Assembly (NCBI GenBank): GCA_003868215.1
Contig: QWDQ01000008.1
Coordinates: 434,001-498,000, forward strand
Direction: 5' to 3'
DNA from: Pseudophaeomoniella oleicola
Lineage: Eukaryota; Ascomycota; Eurotiomycetes; Phaeomoniellales; Phaeomoniellaceae
DNA length: 64,000 nucleotides
Positions 10,985 through 22,979 of the stretch are shown here, one piece after another. The stretch's first letter is position 1. Every line of letters starts with the position of its first letter. A program made the position numbers and the translations under genes. Under the pieces are notes generated by a model, which had not been told where the DNA came from, made no database searches, and saw only the letters and a program-made list of their open reading frames with translations.

Positions 10985-12330
10985 TTACAATCTAGACTCC
11001 TTCCGTCTGAGGTCGACACTTGACATTTGAGTCCCTTCATCATCTTGCTCGGGCACCTCCAACACAGGAAATTGCCTCGGCATGATTCTCCGGGGCATCT
11101 TTCCGGGTACAACGGAATATTTCGAGAAGTCGGTCATTCCCTTTCTCCGCAAGAAATCCTCGTCTGTATCAATGAGTCCACTTACTTCAGTGGCTGGTGC
11201 TTGCAGCATAGCCAGAATAGCATCCGAGAAGATCGTCTATCACTGTGAGAATCATTCCCACGAAGGTCCAAGCAGGGGTACTTACTGGCTTCCGCAGATC
11301 AGCGACGTGCTCTGATTCCTTGTCGGTGTACTGAGTTGTCGCTGCAGATTCAATCGATTGTGGTCACCTGTCAACACGAGTTTTGATTCTTACATCATAC
11401 GCCTTACCGCAGCTGGCCATATGCTTGTTATAGCCATGTCTTGCCTTCCTTGGCGAGCCCAGTCCATGGCAAGGCCTTTAGTGAGGACACTCATACCGAC
11501 TTTTCCTATTGGAGAAATGTCAGCAGGTTCTTGTTGAGAAACAGGGAGATCTTACCCATCGCATATGCGGTCTTGCCTCTGAAGAATCTCGAATATATGG
11601 GTGGAGATACAACTATCACCCTGGCTTTCCACCCGCTATCTCTCCAATATGGCAAACTTGCTTGTATTACAGCATACAACCCTGTAACGCCAGTGAGCTT
11701 TCAACCGGCTCATAGCTCTTAGCTCAAGAAGTCGGACTGACCTTCAACATTGACTTCCTGCATTAGTTTGAACCTCTTCCAACTAGTCTCCTCGACGCTA
11801 CCCCACCATATGACTCCTGCGTTGTACACCAAGACGTCAAGGCTCCCCCAGATCTTGACTACTTTGTCGATGAGGTCCTTGACAGAAGCTGGATCGCGAA
11901 CGTCTAGCGGTAGAGCCAGAGCATGTCCACCTGATGATATGATCTCAGCCGCCACTGTAGTAATGCTGGATTCCTTCGAGTTTGGCGGCGGTATACCCTT
12001 TCCAGCCTTTTCAAACCTGGGAGACGAAATAGTCTTTGCGGCAACGACCACTGGGAGTAGACGTTAGAGGAAGCGTACAAGCTTGCTGAGTCCATATTCT
12101 CAAAAATTATTGAAAGAGACCAAGTCTCATCCAATTGCACATCATCTCGTTCCCATTTCGACGCAGTAGAGCCATGTTAACTTACCTCTATATCCATTCT
12201 TCCCCAAATCAATAGCAACTTGTCTTCCAATACCCCTTGACGCCCCAATGACAACTGCCACAGGTCTAGCTACCGTACGCTCTGCACCTCCTACATCCTC
12301 CTCGAACCTTGACTTGGTAGTTGTACTCAT
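10985..12330 (-). CDS. Short-chain dehydrogenase/reductase, HSDL2-like
   Basis: Six exons: 12330..12186, 12050..11742, 11681..11556, 11505..11401, 11341..11286, 11236..10985; 330 residues. NAD(P)-binding GASRGIG at about 30-36, NAGV, and the catalytic YAMGK (YxxxK) are present, with the upstream Ser in VIVVSPP. The C-terminal ITSIWP and LIDTDEDFLRRKGMTDFSKY are like HSDL2-family proteins, which also carry an SCP2 domain that is absent here. Substrate unknown. The fourth intron is odd: the conserved phase-0 donor GTAAGG at 11407 would join in frame to I-E-S-A-A at 11354, but the two bases before it are CG, not AG. The only canonical in-frame solution I find is GTATGA (11400) to TGCAG (11342), used here. 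Confidence 0.8.
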
Positions 12331-12829
12331 TGGTAAGGTGAAAGAAGATAATGTATCGCGATAGCTCTCAATCGTTCAGGTTACCGTGTCAATTCTTCTT
12401 CCTCCTTTTTTCCTTTCTCGTAGACTAAGTGTGGTTTAAGCAATTAATACATACTTACAGAGTAAGGTGTGTTCTGGTCTTTTGATTACTGATCCAAAAC
12501 GCGCCGAGGTTGATTGATGGAGAGCAGCATTACGCTACAGCTCCTCCACAGCCTTCATAATACAGTAATATATCTAGGGGAGTATTTGCGGGGGAAGCCA
12601 CATGCTAAGAAGTGTCGACTCCCAGCTCAAAGTCCTGAGTATATAAGGTACACAGATACCTACCTATGTACATGAATGCCTTATTCCTATAAACCTGCTG
12701 TGGTTGCTACGCAAATAATTGATCATCATCGTACCATAGTATGAAGATCTCACTTCAATAAAATTTCCTTCCAAGTACTGTGTTTGAATACAGCATTTAG
12801 AATCGGTCTGGGCGGGAACAACCGGAGCG
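12331..12829. promoter_or_regulatory. Divergent promoter region, SDR/GST
   Basis: 499 bp between the divergent start codons of the SDR and the kappa-type GST genes. It contains TATAAGG at about 12651-12657 and a TACCTACCTATGTAC stretch at about 12660. No coding frame seen. Confidence 0.5.
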
Positions 12830-13949
12830 ATGGATGGAGGGAAAGTGAAGGAGAGGAGCGGTGGGAGGATTGATTTGTATATTGATTCTAGTCAGTTTAA
12901 TCCTCCTTCATCTCTGTCTCTCTCTTTCTCCGTTTGTCTGCTTTCCTTGACTCTCCGTCTTTCTTGATACCATTGTTGTTTTCCGGCGGTCGAGGGTAGA
13001 CTTGACGCACGATTACCATGATATCGAATTGTCTGTGTCTTATTGATCTATTTGCCATGCCTATGGCCATATGGCCTCCTCGGTTTCCTCTCTATACACG
13101 ATGTCGATCTAACCATTTCTTCTTCCTCTTCAAACAGCCTCAGCATACTCTCACATCGCTCTCCACCACATCCTCAAGCTCCGTCCTCTCCTCGCAACCA
13201 ACTCTATAATCATCTCCGTCCACCCCGTCTTTCTCGGAGGCATAAACCAGCTCTCCCAAAACACTCCGCCGTGGGCGTCTTCACCGCAGAAAGCTGCGTA
13301 CTTGGTCCATGATCGCCGTAGAGCCTGCCACCAATATGGACTTCCCTATCACGAACCTCCTCCTTTCTTCCCATACCTCAGCATCCTACCCATGCGCTGC
13401 ATGCTGTACATCCGCGATAACTTCCCTACCCCCATCTATGAATCCGCCTTCCTCTCCCTCTTCACCTCGACCTTCACCGCCGACCCGTCCTCCGCTCTCG
13501 ACATCTCCCAACCCTCCAACATGCACACCCTGCTCTCCCGCACCGGCTCCTTCTCCGCCACGCAGATCACAGACATCCTCGCCGCAGCCGCGACGCAGAC
13601 GTACAAGGACAAACTCACCGCGCAGACTAAATCGCTCGTCGAACACGCCGGCGCCTTCGGCTGTCCGTGGATGGTCGTGACGACGACGGCGGTCACCACT
13701 ACGGACTTGGAAACGGGGCACGCGAATAACACGGAATCCTTCTTCGGCAGTGATCGTTGGGCTCACATCTGGGAGTTCTTAGGCTTGCCGTGGGAAGATG
13801 TCCGGATCTTATCTTTGCAGGGAGAGATATATGAAAATAAAGCCAACGAGACTAGTGTGGTTTCTTCTGATCGAAGAGAAGGAGCAAGTGGGAAAGAGAA
13901 GGAAGGAGGCATAGAGAATAAAGGACGGAAGCAGAAATCAATGTTATGA
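12830..13949 (+). CDS. Kappa-class glutathione S-transferase / DsbA-fold oxidoreductase
   Basis: Exons 12830..12890 and 13138..13949; 290 residues. The family's thioredoxin/DsbA-fold start is IDLYIDS; this lies in a short first exon and is joined by a 247-bp phase-1 intron (GTCAGT; branch CTAAC; acceptor AAACAG) to SAYSHIALHHILKLRPLL, giving the continuous first strand and helix. Next come VHPVFLGGIN, the cis-Pro region PPPFFP, and the C-terminal FGSDRWAHIWEFLGLPWE typical of GSTK and HCCA isomerases. A basic, charged tail of about 35 residues after the domain is longer than in animal GSTK. Likely role is glutathione-dependent redox or detoxification in mitochondrion or peroxisome; location is not shown by the sequence. 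Confidence 0.85.
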
Positions 13950-14360
13950 AAAGGCTAAGGTGCAAGATTTGATGCTACCTCGGAAGACCAAATCGTACCA
14001 ATTTCTCAATCTTTGCTATTTGGGAGGGGTTGTTCTCAAAATGAACGAAAACACATGGTGTGATACGATTAGAGAAGAATCGATTTTCATGACCCGCCAC
14101 TCGGCCTAGCCGAGGAGAGCCAGAGAGACAACTATCTTATGCTAATTCAATCCACACAAACGAGGCGGTTGTTTGGGGGTATCCTGAAACACTGTTGAAA
14201 AGCCAAAAGAAAAGTAGAGGAATTGATGAGAATCGCGCTTTGACGTATCATCTCTCGAGGTAAATAGAAGAGAAAAACGCCCCACCAGAAATCATCATGA
14301 CATGCTCTAGGAAAAGCACGACCAGGACAAGAATCGAAACCGGCGGCAAGGCGGACGTTT
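13950..14360. other. Convergent 3' spacer
   Basis: 411 bp between the stops of the GST and IQ-motif genes, no coding signal seen; presumably both 3' UTRs. Confidence 0.5.
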
Positions 14361-16415
14361 CTAGCGCACACCTTCTGGCGGGGGAACCCCTTCTTCAGGA
14401 CCCGGTCCTGGTACAGGGTTTGGACTTGGGAGTTGGTCCTCGCTACTTCGAGACGGCCTATCTCCCACATTGTTGTCCATGGTCTCAGAGCTAACGCTAT
14501 TCCCATGCTCTCCTATACGCAACTTTTGTTTTACTTTGGCCGAAAGGCTTTCCCTCCTCTTCCTCTTATCTTCTTCTTCCTTCCTCTGGGCTCCCACCCT
14601 CTGACTTTCGAGCCACAACCTCTCCTTTTCGGCGCTTTTGCTTTTATCCCTGTTCTTCTCCTCTTCTTCTTTCGCTTTCTCGGGATGCACAATTTTTCCC
14701 GCTGTCTGCTTGAGGTCTTGTTCTGCCTTCTTAATCCTCTTTCGAGTTTTAGTGTACCCTTCGATTCCCACGAGGACAGCGTACGATTTGCTGATGCTAA
14801 CACGTGACATATCAACACCTTCATCACGAAGATTGTGGACGAAAGCACGGAAGTTAGCTGCTGGAGGTCGGTAATGTCCACTTCGATGGATAAAATTAGT
14901 CACATTCTCCTATAATTGGGCAGAACAAGGGTTACCTGAGAGGAGAGAGGCTCCGTAGCTGTCCGTCTTTGACCTTGATTAAGCCTGCAGAAGATATTCG
15001 AGCCCCATGAAGGAAGGAGGAGTGTTGGAAGGCACCAGACTCCTTGATTCCTATGTAGAGACGAAATGCAGTATCTAGCGTGATGTGAGTTTAAAAAACA
15101 CATAACAGTGAACCTGATATATTGGCATACCTGCGACCTGTGCGATTCCATTGTCAGCGGCACGCCCCATGCTAAAAGGCCCAGTATAAACTTACAAAAA
15201 TCCACTTGTTCCCTCGTTTGATACTTGTTCGTATAAGGTGATTGAATATTATGGCCGGACTCACATGAGCTAATTTGGATGGACCTTTGGCTCTCTGGAA
15301 GTCATCAGCATAATGCTCCGCTTCACTTTCTTCTGCTTCGTCACTAGTATCATCTGAACTAGAACTCTGGGTCTGCATCGCCCCCTCCGCATTGTTCTCC
15401 CGAAAGCGGGGTTCTGTTGAATCCAGGGGAACTATGCCATGTATCGAATCTCGATATGCATCGTCTTTCGTTGAAATCCTCTCTCCATTCTTGGCCCAGG
15501 TGAGTCGACCCTCTTTGTCAATCTTCACTAGGTAATACATCCGTTCTTCACGGCTGAGGTACCTAACCTGCTCTCTGTCTAGCCTCTCCCGACGGCGTTG
15601 GGGCAAGTCAAGGTCTCGTCCCTCACCGTAATCGAGCCAGTAGAAGAAGTTTTGTGAGGTCGGCTGTGACTTCCAGTAGCTGTGATATGTCCGCAGGTTG
15701 CTCCCATACCTATGCTTATGATCCACCATTTCAAGGAAGTATTGTAGGTCCATCATCTTGGCAACCTTTTTGTTATTGTTGCGTGCTTGCGCCTTCCGCT
15801 GACGACGAGCAATCTTCTCATCTTGATCCTCCGAGATAGGTTGGCCTCCAGGCGAAAGGTGCTGATCCGTCTTATTGGAAGTATCCAATTCAAAATCGGA
15901 TTCGCTGTCAGTGTCTGGGTCGTCTGCTCCTGCTCGCAGCGCTATCTGACCCACCCGCTGCCATTGTCTGCGAGCTGGTGATGGTATTTGTTTCTCTGTC
16001 CCAGACGAGGAATCATTTTGCCCTTCAGCATGAGAATTTGTAGGGCGAGTGCCGTCAGGATCGCTCGTCAAGGATGCGTCATGCGCGCTCGTGTCGTTTG
16101 GACCATGAGGGGCCGTCAACTCACGGAACTGGGCATCGCGAATTGCCTACATGAAAAATTAGCCATGCAATCATGAACAGCAAAATAATGCCTTGCCTCT
16201 GTCCATCGCGTTGTGGGATCGAGGGTTTGTCCTTTCAATTCTCGGCGGGCTCGATGGCCGCGGTACGTTTTCTGCTCATATTAGTGGGTGACATCTCTGC
16301 GCGAATAAGCTGCGCAGACCTGTATAGCTATAGCTGCCTTTTTCCTTTCATCGTCAGTCAAGCCAGGTATACCAGCAGCGACTTCCTCTGGCGTGTGCTG
16401 CGCATCGTTTGACAT
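14361..16415 (-). CDS. Fungal IQ calmodulin-binding motif protein
   Basis: Six exons: 16415..16320, 16271..16197, 16146..15196, 15137..15131, 15074..14936, 14880..14361; 595 residues. The IQ motif AIQKTYRGHRARREL is split between exons 1 and 2. The central domain (YFLEMVDHKHRYGSNLRTYH, FFYWLDYGEG, LDREQVRYLSREER, LTWAKNGERI) and the later FRLYIGIKESGAFQHSSF, LSPLSGHYRPPAANF and VSISKSYAVLVGIEGY are the conserved blocks of a fungal-only family of unknown role. A long basic coiled region ends the protein. Intron 2 appears to be GC-AG (GAG|GCAAGG...TGTAG), and exon 4 is a 7-nt microexon (GTCGCAG) that supplies V-A-D and restores the frame. Calcium/calmodulin binding is inferred from the IQ motif only. 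Confidence 0.85.
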
Positions 16416-17521
16416 TTTGTGTGTCCACAGCGCTCGAATGTCAACCATGCCTGAGGTATTTACTCAACTATGTCATATGCGATAAGAGACTTGGCAGTGG
16501 GTTGGTTTGGATTTGGGCACTGGAGACTGAAGGACCACAACCAAGAGCGGGGTACGCTGGATTAAAATAAGGCCTGGACTGATGTACTACTACGTAACTC
16601 ATTAACGGAGGGGAGCGTACCTAGTCGTTATAACCAACCTCAGCCACAGTCAATGTTGGCTAAAGCTCAAATTGTGAATCGTGGCTGAATCGTCAGATTG
16701 AGGCCACAATAAACCTGTTTACTGTATATAGATCCATTGCATAGCTGAGCTGATCTAGGCAGGGCATTGCTCAAAGCAGTCTTCCAAGGTACGATTGTTG
16801 GTTCAAGCTGTCGCTGCAACAATGCCTCGCCACAATAAGCACGAGTCCTCGAAAGCTGTTTCATACCTTGTCGCCGTTACGTTGCTTCTTTTGTACCCCT
16901 GGTCCCCTCTCCGTTCTATTTTGATACTGTGTTTCTCACTTTGTATAAATTGAAGCAAGTTCACGAAGGTAAAGTGACAGATGATATCAACCTGAAGATT
17001 TGCTACTCAATCTGTATACAAAAGCTGCATCAGGACAGGCTGTGAGGTTTCCATCTCAGCTTAATTTGGCGCATATCGGTATCGCCCTACATAACGTGGG
17101 ACCGCTGGTTACGTTCAACTGTACGCCATCGCTACTGACTAACGTCATCTATGAGGACAACATTATTCCATCCTGCTAGACCAGTGGTCCAAAGGAAGAA
17201 GACAACGTCTGGCTATCTATCAAAACAAGGCAGAGCGGAACGAACACAATACACCCATCCTGATATTCGGCTGTATACTGCCAACCGACGACCCATGTAG
17301 CTGGCAGAGACTCAGATGATCAAAGAAAAAAAGCATCATGCGTTGGCCTTGTGTCTCAAAGATTGCCTGCTAGAAAGGAAAAAACAGCTGTGATCTTCTA
17401 TTATGAATTAGCCCATCAAGGGTGGCGGCCGATTGCTCGAACCGCATTTATGACCCAGACGCCATATCGCTATGCAACAGTGAATGGAAAGACCAAATGG
17501 AGTGGAAAGACACTAGTCAGT
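16416..17521. other. Intergenic, no gene seen
   Basis: 1.1 kb upstream of the IQ gene and downstream of the GPI-protein gene. Short open frames only, none with recognisable motifs or good splice partners. No tRNA-like cloverleaf noticed. Confidence 0.5.
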
Positions 17522-18246
17522 CTAAAGCAGGAATGCAAAACCGGTAAGAAATCCCGCAACGACAACGCCTAGTCCATATGACTGTCCAAGAGTACGGATC
17601 ACGGATATAGCAGACAGAGTGCTGCCTGAAGCTGCTGTGGTTGTTGCAGCTCCTCCAAAGCCAGTATATACAGCAGTACCGGCAGCTGTTGAGGCGGCGG
17701 CTCCGCTCGTCGATGTAGCGGACATTGTGGAGATGGTCGAAGTGTTGACTCTTGTAGGGTTTTGTGCACCGCAAGGATGGCCACTTTGGCAAGCGCTTTG
17801 ACATGACGAATCGCCCTGGCCACAGTTGTTGACACATTGGGTGTTTTCGTACGTACAAAGAAAATATGGCAGGGTCTGAGAGTATTCTGAAGAGTTTGGT
17901 GATTGTCCATTAGAACAAATGCAGGAATATGTCAACGTCGTCTGTGTGATGGTCTGTCAGTGGAAAGGGCTCCCTCGATGCTCGGAAGTGGTGTCAACAT
18001 ACTGGATCACAGTTATTTGATGCGGTACTCTCGGATGTGACATTTGGGAGTTGTAAGCATAGCAGAGGACAAGCTGATGTTTGTGAATTGCACCAATTAT
18101 CTACTCTGTTCAGCGTCTGTTTCCGCGGTTGTTATACCATTCTTACCCCTGGTGGCTACCGGTATCGAGTTTGGGTCAACGTTCTGAGCGCCAGCAATGC
18201 CCAGTAAGCCGAAGACCAGCGCCCAAAATATAGACAGTGTAAGCAT
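17522..18246 (-). CDS. Secreted Cys-rich GPI-anchored protein (DUF7707-type)
   Basis: Exons 18246..18147, 18100..18003, 17941..17522 (introns 46 and 61 bp); 205 residues. Signal peptide: MLTLSIFWALVFGLLGIAGA. The mature N-terminal domain has 12 Cys (DNWCNSQTSACPLLC, SNNCDP, YSCICSNG, FLCTYENTQCVNNCG, SSCQSACQSGHPCG). This pattern is shared by a widespread fungal surface family. Next comes a Ser/Thr/Ala stalk likely to be O-glycosylated, and a hydrophobic C-terminal tail (YGLGVVVAGFLTGFAFLL) after a small-residue omega site region, as for GPI attachment. Role in wall or surface is inferred; no enzyme motif is present. Confidence 0.85.
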
Positions 18247-19411
18247 GATGACAAGCGAGACAAACGCTAAGGCAGCAGAGTATTGATGATATGGAAGAAA
18301 AACGTCAAGCACGAGAGAAGGCTGTGTATGAAGAGAAGAGCATGGACAGTCGTTGAAGTAAAGAAGTTTGAATTCTACTCTGGCGGAAATAGCAGTAGAA
18401 AGTGAGTCTTCCTGGTCAATGCTTCACCAATCGAGCAAGCTAAGTGCATTGACAGGAGAGAGATCCGCAGTGGAAATAGACACACCTACCCGAGATAGTG
18501 AGCACACGCGGTCATATTGTAATAGCAGATTCTCGGTAGCTTGGACGGCTTGCCGACTGGTGGCATCCTGCCGTCAATTGTGAATGTCGGTCTTCACATT
18601 ATGACATGTCTCACATTAAAGTGTAAAGGCAGGGCTAAATCCTGAACCAAAGAAGTCTCAAGGCTCTCTCGTATTTGAGATATTCGGGCATGCTACAGAG
18701 AAGGCATGTAGAAGCTGATGAAGTACGGAGTCCTCAAGAAGGGGATTGTAGTGCAGATGAAAGTGTTGAGACTACATTCGTGTTTTGAAACATTCATCAA
18801 ATAGTGCAGCCAAGCCTCTGGAACCAATGTTCTTTTGCGAGGTGATCATTTATGCAATGGGAAAGGACGGTAATGGGTAAGGTACTGCTGTACTTTGTAT
18901 CTTACGTGGAAAGGGGCCTGATTCTGATATCAAATTGCTCGGGATGATTTATTTCTTAATTTATTTCCATTCGTCTGTTACTTACAGTAAGCGTTCTTCT
19001 CCTCTACTAGTATTCATTGCTAGTCACTTATTATATATACCCTTTAACTATACATCCACCTTCAGTCATCTACCTGCTATGTTCCAAACATGTTATGATA
19101 CGGCAATCGTGTTCTGTACTGTGCGGCTCAGAGTGGAATGCGACCAGTCGACCCCATAGAAATGTTCCGAAGCGCTAGAAGGTTTCCATTGCAATGGAGT
19201 GGAAGCGAGTTTCTTGTTTATCGAACTTCATCCAATAGAGAACGATTAACACCCCATCATCACGGCATGCTTGTTCTTTGTTTCACCAATGCAGCAACTG
19301 TGTCAAACAATCTATTGTGTGCAAATGCCTTCTACTTTGTCTCACCCACTCTTTGACCACTACATCTACTACACAAAAGTCTAGCCCGATAGTCAGACAA
19401 TCAGCAAATGG
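18247..19411. promoter_or_regulatory. Divergent spacer, GPI protein/YPT35-like
   Basis: 1.17 kb between two divergent starts. No coding frame of good character. It holds both promoters; TATATATA-type sequence occurs near 19032-19040. Confidence 0.45.
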
Positions 19412-20029
19412 ATGGAGTCATCGACATTCCGCTTTCCCGATCCCGCCGGCGCCTCTGCAGCTGAGCCTCCTGCCGACGAAAACACGAACGCCACTCCAAG
19501 TTCGCCATCCACTGTGACACAGGATTCTCCCAACGGCACTGATATACTTTCACCCGTCTACTGGCAACACAGTCGCACAGACTCCCAGGCATCCCAGCGT
19601 TCCATTCCATTGACGCGAGGAATCACTCTCGAAGACCATACCGAGAATCCCTCTGAAACTAGCTCCGCACTCTGGGCTAGATCCATCATCATTGCCGACT
19701 ATGTTGTCGTCCGTGGCCGTGACCCGGCAGGCGTCGGTGCATACGTCGTCTGGAACTGCAAAGTAGAGACCCTAGACGGCGGCCCTATCTTCATACGGAA
19801 ACGCTATTCGGAATTTGACAAGCTACGTGAGAACCTGACCAGTGCCTTTCCCAGAGCGAGAAATGCTCTTCCTGCTCTTCCGCCGAAGAGCGTCTTCATG
19901 AGATTTCAGCCCAAATTCTTGGAGAAGCGAAGGAATGGCCTGAGCTACTTTCTAAATTGTGTCATGTTGAACCCCGAGTTTGCAGGAAGTCCAATCTTGA
20001 AGGATTTTATTTTCGCAAGAGAGGATTGA
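19412..20029 (+). CDS. YPT35: PX-domain endosomal protein, YPT35-like
   Basis: Single exon, 205 residues. Residues about 1-85 are a disordered Ser/Thr/Pro-rich N-terminus; the rest is a PX domain with the phosphoinositide-binding R in IRKRYSEFDKLRENL, the proline loop ALPPKSVF and the closing helices FLEKRRNGLSYFLNCVML and ILKDFIF. Size and layout match yeast Ypt35, a PI3P-binding endosomal/vacuolar adaptor that recruits the lipid transporter Vps13. Upstream, ATG 19412 is the first good start; the next in-frame Met is deep inside the domain. Confidence 0.82.
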   Translation: MESSTFRFPDPAGASAAEPPADENTNATPSSPSTVTQDSPNGTDILSPVYWQHSRTDSQASQRSIPLTRGITLEDHTENPSETSSALWARSIIIADYVVVRGRDPAGVGAYVVWNCKVETLDGGPIFIRKRYSEFDKLRENLTSAFPRARNALPALPPKSVFMRFQPKFLEKRRNGLSYFLNCVMLNPEFAGSPILKDFIFARED

Positions 20030-21088
20030 ACTTCCTGATGACACGTGGTGTGGAAAAGCCGGAACTCTCATATACCAGATTATTCCTGGGCGATCAGACG
20101 GCAGGCAAGGCGCGTGCCCAAAAACCGTGACATTTACACGCACTAGCAGCAAGTGTGCTCTACGATATCTTCAACTCGGTACCGGGAGCCGACTGACTGC
20201 CATGTCTTCCACTGGCGGTTTTCACAACCCTCCAGCGGTCCTCCCGAATCCTCCACTACCAAGAGCTCGTACTCAAATTCTTCAAGGCTGCAGTACCCAT
20301 TCTCTGCGAACATAATAGCTCAAACACCCACTCGCCTCACCCATCCCACTACTATGAAGACACACAACTACCTAGGTATCTATTCCATCTTCTAATCTAC
20401 CTCCATACTCTTGATCCCTCAGTATGCATCATCTTCCACTCACTCACACACCCTCCTCCAACCCATGCCATAAAATCTGCAACCAGCAGCATCAACCACT
20501 CCTGCCTTATCACGGACTCTTCTCGATCCCGCTTAAATAATCTTATCAACACCATGACCACCCAATACGCAACATCAACAACAACAGCATACGTCGTCAA
20601 CGATCAATGAGGTATTTACTCAAGGTTCTAAATCTAATCATAATCATTATATCTTTTTCTCAACGAGATACGAAACCTTCCCTAGGGATATTATATTTTT
20701 ATTGTATACATCAAAATAAGATTTTTTTCTTCTTCTTCACGCTAGCAATACAAATCCATTTGAACCACTTCCTTCCCCAACACGCCTTTTTGCACCAAAA
20801 AACAAACGTCATGTATTTCGAATCTCCTTCGTTCCCATCATTATGATACTCTGCACTGTTTTCCGTTGCATCGCGCATCTCGTTGGTTCTCATCTCCCCC
20901 GGAGCTGTCGCACATGCCCTAGCGAGAAGGAGGAGGATTGATGAGAAAAGAGCAAGGAGACATGTGCGCGCCCTGATGGTATCAGATACACAAAAGGTTC
21001 CCGGAAATTCGATCCATCTCTTTCTCCATCCAATTCATGCATAATAATCACCCCTTTGTTTCATAACCATTTTTCTTGGTCTTTAACC
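20030..21088. other. Convergent 3' spacer, no gene seen
   Basis: 1.06 kb between the stops of the PX-domain gene and SAS4. AT-rich, with ATTATA and T runs at 20640-20745; no convincing frame. Confidence 0.5.
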
Positions 21089-22979
21089 TCACTCTTCACC
21101 GCTCCGACTCCTTTCCCTCCTCAACCTCCGACTCCGTCTCCGTCTCTCCTCGATTCTCTTCTGCGTGAGGATGTCCTTTGGTAACCCGTAATCGCGTGAC
21201 TCCGTGTCAGTAGGCACGAGCTCCTTTAACGCTTGTTTAGCCTGCTGTTTTGATCGTGATAGAGGAGGTGATGGCGGCGGCGGTGGGGATGCCGATGGCG
21301 AGGTTGCTGTCGATGGGGCCCGTTTGGAGCGCATGATTCGCCGTGGTTGTCTAGTGGTAGTAGCAGACTCTGCGTGGGGCGTTGATGAAGAATGGGAAGG
21401 AGGAAACCGCAGTGCAGGAGCTTGAGAGCGGTGGAAGAATGTGTGGATAGGTTTCGTGAACATCCTGGTGCGGTCGGGATTTGGAGGCGTTGGCCCTTGT
21501 TTACGAGACTTTCTGTTCTTGCTGTAGCGGGTTGGAGAGGTTTCCTGAGGAGCCTTACGATGGCCACTCCGTTTGACTTTTGGAGGAGGGGGTAACGAGG
21601 CAGATGATGCTTCTATCAGGAGTTGGCGAGCGGCTTGGGCATCAACATCGGAGGAGTTGGTTGGCGATGACTGCGTTGGTCGCTCTTCATCACCAATCTC
21701 ATGATCTACCGATGTGTTGTCCGCTTGAGAGTCTGCAATTTCTTCCTCTTCTTCTGATCCTTCGGATGACGCGTCGTCTCCAGAGTCGTCTTCTACTCCC
21801 TCTTCTTCGTCACTTCCTGGGGTTTGATCAGACCCAGAATATCCTCCTCTTGCTTCCTCCTCCATCTGCTCGAGCAGAGCTTGATCTCGTTCCACCTTCC
21901 TCCTTTTTTCTTCTTCCTTCCACTGCTTGAACTTCTCTATGAGAGCAGCTACTTCGCGAATGAAGTATATTCGTTTAGGCTCATATAATTTCTTTTCGCT
22001 TTCGGTGATGCCGGTGATGCCCATGACTTTCAACCAGTCCGGACCTCGCAGCTCTTCTAGAAGGCGATCTAGTTGTACCTTCTCATGTTGTGCCCGCTCC
22101 TTTTCAATATTACGCAGCTGCTTTTCCTGTCTTTCTGGTCGTCGGTGAGCTTTAACGTAGATCTCGGAGTGTAGCGGATCCTTGAGCGATCGCCTGGGAG
22201 GCTGTGCGATTGATTTAAGATCCACGCGTTGTGCATTGTGTAGCGGAATAGAATTGAAGGCCGTACGAGGTCGTCCTTTGCCGGGTTTGATATCGTATTT
22301 CGCATGTTGGCTGGGATCTCGAATGTCATCTATGAAGGTAACGATTGTCTTTGGTGTGATGAGTTCTATAAATCTATCAGAACTGATGCCCCCATCGACG
22401 GAGAATGGCTAATCTACCTGGTTCTGTTGAGTCAAGGCTAATCATCCGTTCATAATTCTGGAAGTATTGCGCAAGCTCGCTCTTGAAACGGGACCGTCCA
22501 TCATGTGAGCGCAGTGATCTTTTCTCGCTTTGGCCTTGAGAAGCCAATGCAGCTTTCTTTGCCTTCTTCTCGTCTCGAAGCAGCGCGTCATACTCATTTC
22601 TAGGCGTGCTCTCCTCGGTCGAGACGTCTACGGATGACGGTATCTCAAGCGCTTTGGGCTTTAGGTGCGGTAACTTTCGTGACGTATGCAATACAGGGTC
22701 TGTATCGATGGAACGCGGCGGTGACGGCACAGGCGCTGGCACATCAGGGTGACGGTTGCGCAAAGGTATGCGAAGTTGCCTTGGCTGTTGCGATGTCTTA
22801 TCGACCTTTAACTTCTTCTTCAATCGTTCTCGATCTGATATGGGAGCGACGCGCGGGCGTTTAGATCGTAAAGGAAGGATGTCGTTCTCTTGCGATCTGT
22901 CAGTTACAGGTGAAACATCGCGGTCACGGCCGCCTCGCAAAGTCGATCGTCGAGTTGACGTAGTCGAGCGGGCAGCCAT
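21089..22979 (-). CDS. SAS4: SAS complex subunit 4-like protein
   Basis: Exons 22979..22418 and 22365..21089 (52-bp intron, phase 1); 612 residues from this start. The SAS complex acetylates H4K16. The N-terminus has MAARSTTSTRRSTLRGG, then basic stretches (RSKRPRVAP, RLKKKLKVD), then the conserved RSLRSHDGRSRFKSELAQYF that runs over the intron into LITPKTIVTFIDD. Exon 2 continues with LHSEIYVKAHRRPERQEKQL and WLKVMGITGI (Pfam SAS4 region), and then a disordered acidic, proline-rich tail. The frame is open upstream of 22979 to 23228, with alternative Met at 23039, so the start is uncertain. Confidence 0.75.
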
